In this document: positions 24,701 to 37,258 of the stretch, in pieces
Numbering within the stretch: the stretch's first letter is position 1
Layout: the number at the start of each line of letters is the position of its first letter
Source: Caprimulgus europaeus
Lineage: Eukaryota > Chordata > Aves > Caprimulgiformes > Caprimulgidae
Direction of reading: 5' to 3'
Length of the DNA stretch: 64,000 bases
NCBI GenBank assembly: GCA_907165065.1
Contig: OU015524.1
Location: 60,615,295 to 60,679,294 of the forward strand
The notes under the pieces: model-generated
What the model was told of the DNA's origin: nothing
Databases searched by the model: none
What the model saw: only the letters and a program-made list of their open reading frames with translations
Made by a program: the position numbers and the translations under genes

Positions 24701-25779
24701 TTTTTAACTTTATAGTTGAGAACTCTTTTAGAATTTAACCTCATAGTTTGCTGAGTTCTGTAAATTAGAATAATGAAGCTGGTGTACTTCCCATAGACAT
24801 GTCAGGGCTTAAGATTTCCTTATAAACTGAGTACCTGAAGGTGTATGATTCACAGAAGACCTCACTACTCATAAGACACAGCAGTCTGAGAGGAGATATT
24901 TTCTCTCGTCTTGGGAATTGAATACAAGGAAAGAGCAAACTAAATAATGGTTTATTTCTGAATCCTATTTCAATTTCTGCTGAGACCCTGCTTTTGAGAA
25001 GCACCTGAATTGTGAATACTTTATTCCTCAATTTATTCTATTTTCCCTATTTGTGCCTTATTAGCAAATGGCTCATGAACTCTATTAGACTACTATAGAT
25101 TTCACTTTCATTGTTGTTCAAAAAGCACCCTAGCCTGTGGTTAGTTCATGACCTGATCATGACAGGTTTTACTTGTCATTTCAGTGAGCGTGCAAGTGTT
25201 AAGTCCATCCTGGAAACACCTAACTTGAGCTTCATAACCAAGTGAAGCTTACTTCATTGTTTGACAAATACAAGATCTCTCTACTGGCAAGGAGAAAGTG
25301 GCTCCTACTCAAACAAACCTGTAGCAGATGACAAGCAGGAAGAGGGAGAGAGAGGGGATGGAGAGGCAGGGAGCGCCTCTTTGTGAGGTTATAGCCAAGT
25401 GCCAACTTCTGTCTAGAGGAGTCTTTTGGGAGGAGGAGAAAAAGCCTGGAAGCACAACTAAAAGACTGGACATATGTGAATATGACCAAATGAAGAGACA
25501 AGGGTAAGGTAGGATGACCTATTTTGAGTGTCTGGCTTTACTGCACTTCTGAGAACTTTACTACTGCAGAAAGGATGCAGGCAAAGAGTGCTTTAATTGA
25601 CAGCCTAATACTGACAGGCTATGATATTCAGAGGAGATCTCTACCTGGGCAGGAGAGGGAATGAATCTTTAAACTGACTGCATGAATGCTTCTGAATTTT
25701 TTGCCTTGCTTTTCATCTTTATAACACTATAAATTTTAGAATGAACTTTAAAAGGTAACCAGTAGGCATTACTTGATAT

Positions 25780-25865
25780 ACCTGCTTCATGGATAGTTTA
25801 ACTAAGGCTCAGGAAAGCAAAGGGGTTTACTCCTTTTGTGAGAGGAAAGATTGGCAGGAGCATAA
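25780..25865 (-). mobile_element. MIR-like ancient SINE fragment (tentative)
   Basis: Read on the plus strand, the stretch with ATGGATAGTTTAACTAAGGC, CAGGAAAGCAAAG and TTGGCAGGAGC follows the reverse-complement layout of the MIR body. That layout is 'cattttacagatgaggaaact', then 'gaggcacagagaggttaag', then the gap before 'ggcagagc'. Agreement is by pattern and recall only, at perhaps two thirds of positions. MIR elements are tRNA-derived SINEs mobilised by L2 and are known as old fossils in amniotes, including birds. Confidence 0.45.
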
Positions 25866-28087
25866 AAAAGTGAAGGGCGTTTGGGAATGCTATTTCAAGT
25901 ATTCTAGAAGCAAAACCACACAGTGACACCAAGCCATTCAGGAAGCTATCATTATCTACTCTGTTTTGGAGAATACTTCTGACAAACCAGCCAGTGTTGC
26001 AAGTGGTGGCCTCAGATAAGAAAAGGAGTCTGTAAAATTCAGGCTTCAGCAGAAAACTAAGGATGAGTCATAACCAGGGTTAAAACTGAAACAAAAGCCC
26101 ACATTACATTAAGATCCTTCATTAAGATAAACGCCCAAGTTACACATACACACAATCCCTATTGCCTCCTACCAGGAACAGTTCAGTCTTTTCCTGATGA
26201 TTTTATATACCCACTCTCTGGGGATACAGCTGACTGCTAGCAATTACCCTTGATACACCAGCAGGTATTTCCTGAGGGGAAATGACAATCCTAATAGCTA
26301 GTGGCTGGTAAGCCTCCAGCTGACTGAGCCAGTTTTAACTCCTGACAAACTGCAGCCTGTCCATTCACCTTGTCGCAAGTACTTTAATACGTCTTTGGAG
26401 AGGATTCAGTGTTCCTAGAAAAAAAATCGGAGGGGTTTTATGGGCACAAAACCTTGTGTATCCCATTTCCATCTGCTTCTGGTTGCCAGGCTGGAGAGCA
26501 GAAATCTGGAATAGGTCACAGCGTGGCTCAGGCTCCCCAGATGATCACTACTGAGCAAACAAGAGGGTGTGAATGTCTCTGAAGATGTGTTGTCACAACT
26601 GGTGAGGGGGAAGACTTTCCATGAAAGAGCAAGCAACAGAATCCAAAAATTTTCCCAGGGCTGCATTTTCAAAGGCCGGTAAGACTGTTCCTCTGTCACC
26701 CTCCGGTGTGTGTAGCTTCCCTGCTGCCAGCTTCGCCATGTCCTTGTGGCATGGCCTCCTCAGCACATGCTGTACACCTCAGTACCCTGCCATGCCCAGA
26801 AGCCACCAGGTAAGCTAAGGCTGGCCATCCTGTGTATCTTCTCTCCTAGAGCTGGCAGCAAGGCGCTGGTCCCATCTGAACTGGTGTTCCCAGTGAAATC
26901 CAAGTTCAGACCCTCACACAGGAATTTAAATGACACTATTAATGCTCAGTGAGCTAATTATCCCCATTTGCCAATTTGAATCAATGACAGCAACAATATT
27001 TTATTAAAGGGAGAAGGGAAAATTCCTAACCATGTAAAACAACTGGCTAATAAGCAATACCTAAGCTGTAAGTACAACTGTTTCACAGCTGCCTTTGGCA
27101 AAGCTACACCAGCAAGTTGCTTCCTCCTTCCTGTGGCAACATCTCCTTCCCATTTTGAGACTGACAATTTTTCCCATATGAAAAGGTCAGTTCAAGCTAC
27201 TTCTGCTTTTCTGTCTTCCTCTTTCCCACCAGCCTCTCTGCTAGTTGTGTCAGTTAACTGACCCAGTTTTTGTTATTTCACCTCTCAGTAAAAATACCTG
27301 TAGCACTAAGAGAACTATTGGTTTTCTTGCATATGTGAGACTCTTAAAACACCGTGTCCTATTTCACAACTCAGCAGGAGCCACTTTGTCTTTTCACCTC
27401 TAACTTTCACATACTCGCACAACAAACTACTGCCTTACTTTAGCATCATTACTGAGCCTAGGAACATTAAACCATAACTGGCTAATACATACTTTCTGAC
27501 ACTATTCCTAAAACAAACTCTTTTCCAATTCATTACATGCCTTTCCTTTTCTCAGAAGTGGCTCTCAGGCACAACAAATTACATACATAAAGCAGCCATT
27601 TCTCAGGCAAACCCATTGGATCCTATGCATTCTCCTGGAAGATAATGACAGGAAGCCCCTCTTCTTTGGGCAGATTCCTTGTGGGAAGGAGAGTTACTGG
27701 AGCGCATTGCTTTAAGTCTAGGCTTTTGCTCCTAATTTTTCACAGAGATTGTCTGTGAAACAGTCAGGTATAAAAGACCACTCATCAAATAGGGTATGAA
27801 TAAATCCCATGGAGTTCAGTAAGACTTTTGCTTCTCAGGCACTTTGGCACTGTTGGAAATTCCACTGTTAAACCTCTCAGGGTAAACATGAATCTAAACA
27901 AGAAACATGAATCTCATCACCTCAAACCCCGGATGACTTTGGCACCAGTCTGTATCAGCTTTGGGGTTTATAAAAATTAAATCCAGTTAATGAACATTTT
28001 AGAAAATCCCAAACTTCTTCCATTTGGTCCTCCATTGATGAGATAAACAAGACCATAAGCCTCTTACTTAAATATTTTCCCTCCAAA

Positions 28088-28157
28088 TAATACATATGCA
28101 TATATACATGTATATATAATGCATACATACATGCATATTTAACATGTGTATATATAG
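28088..28157. repeat. AT-rich alternating purine-pyrimidine tract
   Basis: A run of ATAC, ATGC and TATA words makes up this stretch, including several GCATAC and ACATGTATAT blocks. It is a low-complexity sequence of simple-repeat origin with short self-complementary pieces. It has no coding meaning. Confidence 0.6.
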
Positions 28158-28275
28158 GAAGCATGAATAAAACAAACAAAATCTATATCAGCTAAAGATT
28201 TTGAACATTCAAATCCAGATAGGTATAGTATGCAAACCTAAGGCATTGTATATATGGCTTTTCGCACACATTATT

Positions 28276-28364
28276 AATTAGCAATAGTAGAATAAAATAT
28301 CTAATAATAACTAGGAATTAGCAATAGTAGAATAAAATATTTAATAATAACTAGGAATTAGCAA
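28276..28364. repeat. 40-bp tandem duplication (2.2 copies)
   Basis: The unit at 28276-28315 begins AATTAGCAATAGTAGAATAA. It is repeated at 28316-28355 with a single C/T difference (ATCTAAT versus ATTTAAT). A third partial copy, AATTAGCAA, ends at 28364. The near-identity suggests a recent local duplication by slippage or unequal exchange. The unit is AT-rich and non-coding. Confidence 0.95.
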
Positions 28365-31300
28365 CATTTAGTTGGCTGTTGCTTTTTCTTCAAATCAACT
28401 CTAGTCTTCTGCTAGATGGCTTTGTTTACTTAAAAATGTTTCTGAATGCTTTGTTAGAGACAAGCATCCTAATGTTATTACCAAATTTTTGCCAGATTGA
28501 AAATGTGCTTAGCTTGTTTTCCTTTTAAGACTGCACAAGAACAGTATGTTTCGGGCCTCAGTTTGCAACTCCTGCAAATTCTCATTGATTACTTTTTTAA
28601 AAGACTGTAATGCCTACATGGCCAAAGCACAGACATGACCTTATTGTGCAAAACTTCACTGGTTTGCACAACTTCTTTAATACATGGTTCTGAACAAACT
28701 GTACTATATCACTGCCTACAACACACAGTTTAGAATTACATCTCTAATAAAGACATAGGCACATACCAGAGTTCCAAATATTTGCTCAAAAGGGAGACAG
28801 AGAAGCAAAGTCTACAGCTAGAAAGTGCAATACAATTATGCATCCTTTTTTGGGAAAAGACTTACAACTATTAAAAAAAGCAGTCTTCAATGGACTGCGT
28901 GAGTTGAATGCACTATAGGCTTTCTACATGACTCAAACTGTCAGTATTTATGTGTCAGTGTTAGAAGTACAGTCAAGTTCTCAGAATCTCACAAGCCAGA
29001 GCACAGAGGTGACCTAAGGGAGGGCATGACAGAAAAGGAAACCAGAGAAGTGGCTGAGGCCAGTAGGCAAAGCTGCAGCAACTTCTTGGTTTGCTTATTT
29101 TTTAAGTGGAGGAATAGAGATAGGGAAAAGCATTTGACATTGGAGAGAGTGGGATGAAGACCAAAGTACGCTAGCTGTCAGCCAACAAAAAAGGAGAGAC
29201 GTTATTTTTGTGCACTGAGTAAAATATGTACTGTTGCCCTTCCCCCACCACTCCTTTCCATGTTCTTCCTTCCAGATCAGCAACCCATGCTGCTCACTTT
29301 CTTCGGCAACTTCTTGCTGAAGAGCATATCTAGGCAAGATTTTGCAGAGGACAATTTCAGTTTCCAGATATCTCCATGCTCCCTGACCTGGCTTGATAAT
29401 AGTACAGAATGATTCCCTGGCCACCAAGGGAGAGTTTGCCTACATGCAATTGGTTTTTTGCTCCCTTCTTGAAGCCTCAACCCAGTATTACACTGGAAAG
29501 CACAGAGGAAGTCTAACATTTTTGGTAAAGATCTATGCAAAAGTTGTGGGATGCACACCAGGCTTAACAGATTGATTTAACATGAAATATTTACAGGATA
29601 TTTAGATTACACTTAGCTTAATGTTTGGAAGTAGACCCTAGTTGTTTCTTCTGCAAGTGCCAGCTATCATTTCTCATTGGTCTTCAGGAGTAATCTGGTA
29701 GAAAAAATAAAAATATTTTAAAGGAGGAGTAAGACATTTATTATAAACACTGTAATGAAAACTAGAATCTGTATTCTTCTATCACCACTAAAGTCTTCCT
29801 GATCTTAACTCCTGACCGGATTCATGTCGTCCTCTCCAAACACCTGCACTGTAGAAAACCTCTCTGGACTATTGTAGTGGCACTATCCACTTTCTGAAAA
29901 ATGATTCCTTATAGATGTCAGTCTCTAGTACCCATGTGGTATGAGTTACTTGGACTTTTACATGAAGCTGAGCATATATAAGGAGATACTTTTACAAAGG
30001 GGAGGAATTGCACTCTGGGAAAAAGCAGCTGATGTATGACTATGGTAATTTAAAAATTGTTCTGGTGTTTTGGGCAACCATCTATCAAAACACAACTAAT
30101 ATATGCCATAATTAGAAACAAGGCAATGAGATAGAGAAGGTAATACTCAATGAAAAAAAGATATAATGAAGATTGTTCTCTGGAGAGAGAAACAAGGGAT
30201 TTTGAAATAATCTGTGTTTATGTAAAAAGAAGACAAAAAAATTCTAAACACAACTACTAGGTGCAGAAAGGACAGCAGAAAGTGCAAATACCAAAAAGTC
30301 CATAACAAATGGACATGGTCAGAAGGCAGAGAGTGGTTAATATCGACGTGTAGTCAGGATTTAGTGGTGTGTGCCAGTGATACACATCTATTATAATGGG
30401 CAGGCAATGAAATGAGTAGAACTTGTAGAAGGAGAGAGGATAGAAAGAGGAAAAAGAAGGAATGTGGTCTACTTTCGTTGTAAACCATGATATTAGGTAA
30501 ATTATGGAAGGGGGTGCAGAAATTCTTAAGAGACTGAAAGCAAAGAAAACTCAGGAAGAATTAAAAGTAAAAATAGACACAAATGTAAAATGAAGCCTGC
30601 ACAGTTATTCCTTGAAGAGAAAGGGATTACAATGACCAGAATTCCACAACTACTTTCAACTTTATCCCTCTCTGAGGGGTTAGAGTTATTAAGCTGCAGT
30701 GCATTTCTTAATGACTGGATCATATTCTAAAGTTCAGAATTACAACACAGCACAGGAAAAATTTTTCTCTCTAACAGCCTGAAGTTCATTGCCTCTTAGT
30801 GAAGACTTCAGATGTCAAAAGACACTTTTCAAATCTTCTTAATGAAATGCAAAATGATCAAAAGGGAAATAAAAGAGAATGTAATTTTTTTCTCTGGTTC
30901 ATAAATTGTTCATCTTTTGTGTCCAAGTTTTAAATAATTTTTTAAAATATTATACTGAGATAGAAACTACACCAGCAGAATTCAATACAAGACTCATTTG
31001 AGAAAGTTAAGAACATCTTATAATAATGAGGAGGCAATAGTAACAACTACAGTTGTAACTAGTTGTTAGTGAGTGCTCTGCCTGAAATAATAAAGATTTT
31101 AATTTCCTAAATATAGACTGAACTTCACACAGAGGTATTAGCTGCTTCTGGACATGGCAAAATGTAATAACCTCCCAATACACATGGGAAAACAAAGATC
31201 AATAGAGAAGCCATGCTGAATTTAACCTTGATTTGAACAGAGCCTGTCTCTGATATGGGACATGGTTAAGACAAAAGCTCTCCTACCACCTGCGCCCTGG

Positions 31301-32894
31301 CATTGGAAATCTCATTAATTTCTGCCCAAACAAGAGTCAGAACAAGGATTCCCAACCAGTTCACAGTTAAAGGCTCTAGGATGCCTCTGAGAAGTGGTTC
31401 CAGATTGGTTCCTTCCTCCCCCACCAGAGGATGCTTATGATGAAGTAACGTCATCCTTCACTTGTTTTCTTCATTGCATGGAAAACATCAGTTGCTCAGA
31501 CAGAAAATGTTCTGTCCCTCCTATTTTTTCCATCTCTCTTTTATTATTTTTTTTCCTTTTTTTCTTATTCTTTGTTGTTGTTGTAGCTTTTTGCTGACTG
31601 ACACTAAACAATCTTCTGATTCCCATGATCCACCACACGTCCAAAACTACAGGGAATATCTAAATCATTTCCACAATATAAAAATAATTTATTTTCATAG
31701 CATATACCAACAAGGAAAAAAAGACTAAGAAATCTAGAAATAGCAATGGGAACTCTAGGGAGAGTCAGAGCTGTTGGCTCAGAGAGAATAAAATGGTTCA
31801 TATTTCACATACTTATAGCCACGCTTTCTGCCTTCCCAGCAATCATTGTAGCTACAATCACCCAAGAATTTCAAGAGCCCATTCCATAGTCCCCAGTTGG
31901 ACAAAGCCTCTAGGGTCCAGAATGCATCCAGGAATGAAGACATGGAATAATTATATGGGGAAAATATGTTACTCTTCCTCTGCACCAGAACAGAAGAAAT
32001 GATTAATTACCACGGAGATGTTTACAAAGTAACGCAGCACAAAGCCATATCCAGTGACTCCATCTTTCCTTGTGAGAAATAGTTGAATGATCTTCTAAAC
32101 ATTTTTCAAGTCATCACATTCCTTTTTCCATCGTAGTCTTCTACCAATATCTTTATCTTGGGTTCATTGTTCTTTTCCCATTCATTTTTCAAATGCTCTT
32201 TCCTTCTCTTTTTTTTAATATGTAACCTTCCTTCCTGCAACAGCTATCAGTGATTTTCATCCCAAAGCAAGTTGAAGCTCCGAGGAGATGATAGTTTAAA
32301 AGATATTTCCTTTTTCCAGAAGTAAAAGGTTGAGAACTCAATGATATTGTGATAGACAAATCATTTCAAGTGAAAATAACTGCACCCAGAGCTTTTTGTC
32401 ATGCTTAAGTGAACTGGAACCAAGCTTTCACTATTGAAACTGCACAGGGAGTAATTACTCCTTTATATATGTTCACATTTCCTCTTAACATGCTTAGTGA
32501 AACAAGTCAAATGTTCCAAAATAGGAATGTGTAGAGTCGGGGGCTGGGCCTTTCCAAGAAACAGGTGTAAAATATAGCTGAATTCTCATTAAAGACTTTT
32601 GAATTCTTCTCAGGATATTTGTAGCTTTCTATCTGAAAACTCAATATTTGGATGCATTTCAGTTGTAAACCCAGACCTTTGATTAGATAATTTGATAGAC
32701 CTAACTGGTTTAAGTCTACCCACAACCAAATGGGAATTCTCCTTATTCTCCTCAGATTGTAAATCTCACCAGATATTAAGGATGATGCATTGACATGGTG
32801 TTCATAAAGCACATCAGAAATTTTATGCCTGAGGAGTCTTACAATACAGCATTATCACAGTTACACCTGAGGATTAATATACACATGCAAGATG

Positions 32895-32916
32895 TTTTAA
32901 AAAAATTTTTTTAAAA
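32895..32916. repeat. 22-bp perfect A/T palindrome
   Basis: The sequence is T4-A7-T7-A4 and is perfectly self-complementary. It is a simple A/T tract that could bend or extrude, with no other evidence of function. Confidence 0.85.
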
Positions 32917-35413
32917 ACACCTCTGGTTTAAAAGCAGTGATAGTGCTAATGCATGAAATCACATGCAACCTTTTATCCTGTTTGTTCAAGGATATTTGAA
33001 CTAAGTAAATTTGGTACACCAAGTAAATAAATCAGTCACAGTGCCCACTGTTTGTTTTGGGTTTTTTTTTTTTAATTTATTTAACCAATATACAATATAA
33101 AATGAAAAGTGCAAGTGCAATTATGTAGGCAGATAGCATACCTAGCATAAGGTGTAGTATATCATAATATATTAATGTAGAAAAAAAGGCAGAACTTAAT
33201 GAATAAAGAACATTCAGGTGGTTGTATTAAGTGTCCTGATCCACAATGTTTCCTATTCCCTCTGCTAAGTAAATGTATGCTCTCGATGCTGAAATTTCAA
33301 ATAGTCTTGAAAAACATATGAAGCACATGCTGCTATTTCAGTTGGAAGGGTGAATTTTAGAGCAAGAAAATTCATGGAAATTAAAAGAATCACCATTCAA
33401 ATAATCAATAAGGATGTGAGTAATTCAGATTATCAGGATAAATATTATTATATTGGAATGTGGTTAATGTTTTTGGGGGGTTTTTTTGTGAGGAAGTCAT
33501 CTAATTTAATTCCATCTTACAGTCCTTGGACAACATTTCTATGTTTAAAAAGAAGCACTCAATGTTGGTATTTTGTACAATTTAGAAAATCACCCTGCTT
33601 TGTATACAATGCAGGCATTTCCATCAGGAATCTCCCAGATTCCTGGATTAAACCAAAAACCAGAGCACTTGCATTTTAAAGCCAGCAAAGGAAGCAGAAG
33701 GCATAGTTTCTGCAGTTATGTACTAAAGCACACAGAGCTAGATGGGGAGCGTGTGCTTATGTATGTGTATCTGTCACTGATAATGTTTCAATCAAGGAAG
33801 AAGCAGTAAACTTGTCCCATGTGTTTTCTTTGTTAGTTGGTTTCTTCTATCATTCAGATTCCAGAGGGTGCTGGAAGCCACGACTAAAGTCATGGTATGC
33901 CGGAAGACTTACCAAAACAAGTCTTTTTTTTAAATGTTTCTTTCAGGAACTTGTGAAATTCCTCACCTTCGTCTTTCATTCCCCAGGGAGCAGGCTCTGA
34001 GGAAGTGGACAGCACCAGCTAACTGGCTGCTTTGAAATTATAGACCACTTAACTGAGAAAACTTGAAAGACGTAATCTGTTTTTTTACTGACCTTGTGGT
34101 TCTCCTAGCTGAGCCTACCACCATCATATCTGCAGTTTTGGATTTTGGCTGCCACTTCCTCCTATATTCTTAACAGATGGGTTCATTCATTAGTATGCTT
34201 TTTCTCATGCCTGCATTTAATTTTCCTCTTCCCCCATCCTCAAAGCATCAACTTCAAATGCAACACTTCCTCTCTCGGAGATATGTCACCCTCCCCAGCC
34301 CCACAGAGTCAGAGGAGCCTGAGACATTTCTCTGTCACCATGAGGAGCACACTGCATGTTGGACACTCCGCACCAGGAAAGAGTTTTCTGTGAAATACAG
34401 AAAATCCTTTCCAGGGGATTGTGGCAAGAAGAACTCAATTTTTTTATTTTATATTAACAAAAGTATCAGTTATTTCTTAACATTTATATTTGCGCCCAAT
34501 TGACTGACAAATTAAATGCACCTCACTGAATAGGACATCCACCTTAAAATTCAAAGTACAGGCTGGAGGTAGAGAAAAACAAATATTTAGGGTAATAAAA
34601 CCTTCATTAACTAAGGACTTTCAAGAGAGTCAAGTAAAACTTAAGCAGCTCTTAGCAATCTGACACAATGCTGCTTATTTATGTCAAGTCTTCAGAGTGT
34701 CTGTTAGCCCTGTAATGATTTGTTAATATCTGTAATTTTCCTTAAGGCTAAACAAATGAGGAAGCCATCTTGTTTTCCACATCATTGGACCTAGCACGCT
34801 TCAGCAGATTACCAAGGCAACCAGAGCAGTATACTGGGTGTGAAGGCAACAGTGTAGGCCTCATTTTCTAAAAGCCTGTTCCCACTCAGGTTGACTCGCT
34901 AATTAAAAGACTTTTCTGTCCTCCAGGGTTTCAGAGATGCAAGAGATGTGAAGTCTAAATGGTCAGTTGCTTTACCTGAGCTAGTCAGTCTTACTTGTTG
35001 TCTAAATATAGAAAAATATCCAGCAAACGGGGAAAGAGGTGTTTCTGGAATTTCTTCAAGGAAATTAATCCTAAAAAAAAAATAATAATTAAAAAAAATT
35101 GCTTTGATGAGTGGCCTGAGACAGTTCTTGTGATTTGTGATTGCTGAGTAAACAGCTTGAACAATAGGGTGTTCTCTAAGCCTTGGAAGATGCCCACAGT
35201 GCATCTTTTACAGCATCAACAATAACATGTTTTGTCATCAGCCCTCTGTCAGTGTGTCTGAGTCACACGCATTTGGTATAAGTGAGGATTAATTATAGAG
35301 CTAATAAAAAAAAAAAAGATGTGAGACTGTGGGATGACTGTTCCAGCATTGCTTTTAGGCATCATTCATCTTCTTATAAATGCCTTATTGTGGCCTATTT
35401 CTATTTAGAATTT

Positions 35414-35431
35414 AAAAAAAAAAAAAAAAAA
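35414..35431. repeat. A18 homopolymer
   Basis: This is one of the longest homopolymer runs in the window. No retroposon body was recognised immediately upstream, so it is not assigned as a poly-A tail. Confidence 0.85.
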
Positions 35432-37014
35432 TCAGCTGCTCAAAAGTTGCCTTTATTAAAACAGAACTAAATTCTATAAAGGAAGGTAAGATTTCTTGTA
35501 CCATAAATCCATGAATTGTCTCACCATGATATCAGTTTACTTAGCACAAAATTGTGGCTACAGCTGATTCAAACCAAAAATTACCTGTAATATTTTTTCC
35601 TATTTTGTTATACTGAAACTGATTTATAGAGGATGCTAGAGGAAATTGAGAAACATGACAGGTCTGCAAATATTAACAATAAAGTAAAACTTTGCTCAAA
35701 GTAAATACTTTATTTAATACGTGGGCATTGTCAAAATACAGATCAAGCACTGAATGAAACATATAAGAGACACTACAAGTTGGACTCAGTATAAGATCTG
35801 TCTTAACTCATTTGTAGTTGCTCACATTCATATAAATGTCTCTTATTGGAGGACATCCATCACAAAACTCCAAAAGCCTTCAAACTCTTCAAAGATGTGA
35901 CTAGAACAGTCATCAGAGCCAGAAAGAAGTTCTATTGATAACACTAATCCTGTTTGGATAATCACTGACCATAGTGTTTTTCAGTCATGAGTTCCTGAAC
36001 TGCAGTAGATCCTAAAGCACCCTTGTATTATTCTGTTCCCACTGAGCAAAGTAGAATCTAGCATTATGTTTATTTAGTACATGCAGGGCATGCCCTTACA
36101 TGTGAGATCATTATAAGAACATAGGGTGAATTAGGCTTAACAGACCTACATTTTGTACTATACTCCAAATGAAGGACACACAGGAGAAAGGTTGATCCAT
36201 GTACAGCATGAATTCCATGTCTATTAATTTTAAGATGCAGATAGGTCCCTGTTAAAATTTTCCAAACCTATCTTCTGTCAATTTCCATGAGCATCTTGGG
36301 TGCTTTTGAGTCCTTTTTAAATACCTCAATACTTTACTGACTTCCTTCCATATAATAGTAAGTATACTCAGAACCCTAATTTAGAAAAATAACTGCTTCT
36401 AAACTAAAAACATTAACACTCACTCTATTACTCTCCCTAGACCATCACTCAAAATGTAATTCTGTCTTCTCCATTGAACAAATGTGATTCCCTGTTATTG
36501 GATCTAACTAGCTAAATACATTCTGTTTAAGACTTATCTTGTAGATAAACTCAATAACTGCCTGCCTTGACAATCAACAGCAAATTGTGACTATGGTTTT
36601 AGCTCACTAACTAATCAGCATTTCCTCTAACTGTTTCCTAGACACAGTGCTGTCCAATTTGACAGAGCTCATTAGTTTTCAACTCCTGAGGAAAACAAAG
36701 TGTTGCTATAAAAAAATCTGTTGAAAGGGCCAAATAAAAACTCAGTCTGCATGTACCTTTGCATGCTGAAACAGCTAAGAAGACTTCCTGCCCTAAAGAA
36801 AAATGCCAAATTTTAAGATTTCCTTTAAAAGACTGCATTTTAAAATTGTTAGAGACAGTATGGGAAATATATAGCATCGAATAAAAATGACAAATTCTGA
36901 CTTGTAATACTGAGCTCAGTTGTGGTTGACTCACTCTCAAGAAAGATAAAGCAGAGATTGATGAAGCCCAGAGTATAAGTAGAGGTATGGTGGGATTTAT
37001 ATTCGATGAGATAT

Positions 37015-37258
37015 TAACTGAGACAGGAAAAGAGTAAGAGGAGACTTGATGGAGGTGTACAAAATTGGTACTGGTATAGTAATAAACTGATCAACCTCTC
37101 CTTTTATTAAACTTGTCTCATCATATAACAACACAGAGCTGCAAATTAAAAGGCAATGTATTTCAATTAGTAAGAGAAGTATTTACTTGCAAGAGACATA
37201 GTACTGCACAAGGTCATTAAGTGAAACACTATGGATACAGCCTAAAAAGAAGGCTAAT
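37015..37258 (+). mobile_element. Ancient CR1/L3-like LINE relic
   Basis: At 37028-37066 the plus strand still translates as K-R-V-R-G-D-L-M-E-V-Y-K-I. This matches the conserved block that reads [16 protein letters not shown] in the CR1 copy at 15285. Downstream nucleotide words fit older CR1/L3 consensus order at low identity: AACACAGAGCTGCAAATTAA, then GTATTTACTTGCAAGAGACA and GTCATTAAGTGAAACACTATGG. There are frameshifts, no intact frame and no recognisable 3' tail. It is clearly much older than the three CR1 copies with tails. The boundaries are approximate. Confidence 0.7.

Larger units (their letters stand above)
16404..28087. other. Non-coding block, mostly unrecognised
   Basis: No exon or RNA gene was recognised. 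Immediately after CR1 (16404-16970) the sequence is moderately GC-rich and unassigned. Elsewhere the block holds a CCA-rich stretch at 18645-18680, (TA)n at 18954-18968, an inverted repeat around 19308-19424, (CA)9 followed by an A run at 21680-21706, and a MIR-like relic at 25780-25865. The longest frame (23412-23756, minus strand, 114 codons) has no recognisable domain. A 12-bp perfect palindrome around GGACATATGTCC lies near 21341. Confidence 0.6.
28365..37014. other. Non-coding block, no gene seen
   Basis: Nothing recognisable as exon, RNA gene or recent transposon lies here. Low-complexity pieces are a T-rich tract with (GTT)n at 31540-31586, an A/T palindrome at 32895-32916, A12 at 35306-35317 and A18 at 35414-35431. 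The longest frames (for example 29095-29427 on minus and 33350-33679 on plus, about 110 codons each) show no known domain and overlap other short frames. Confidence 0.6.

Noticed and set aside
36105..36160. AAGAACATAGGG-type sequence resembling a common amniote LINE-derived phrase
   Set aside because: Only a few words match and the downstream sequence diverges completely, so no element could be assigned.
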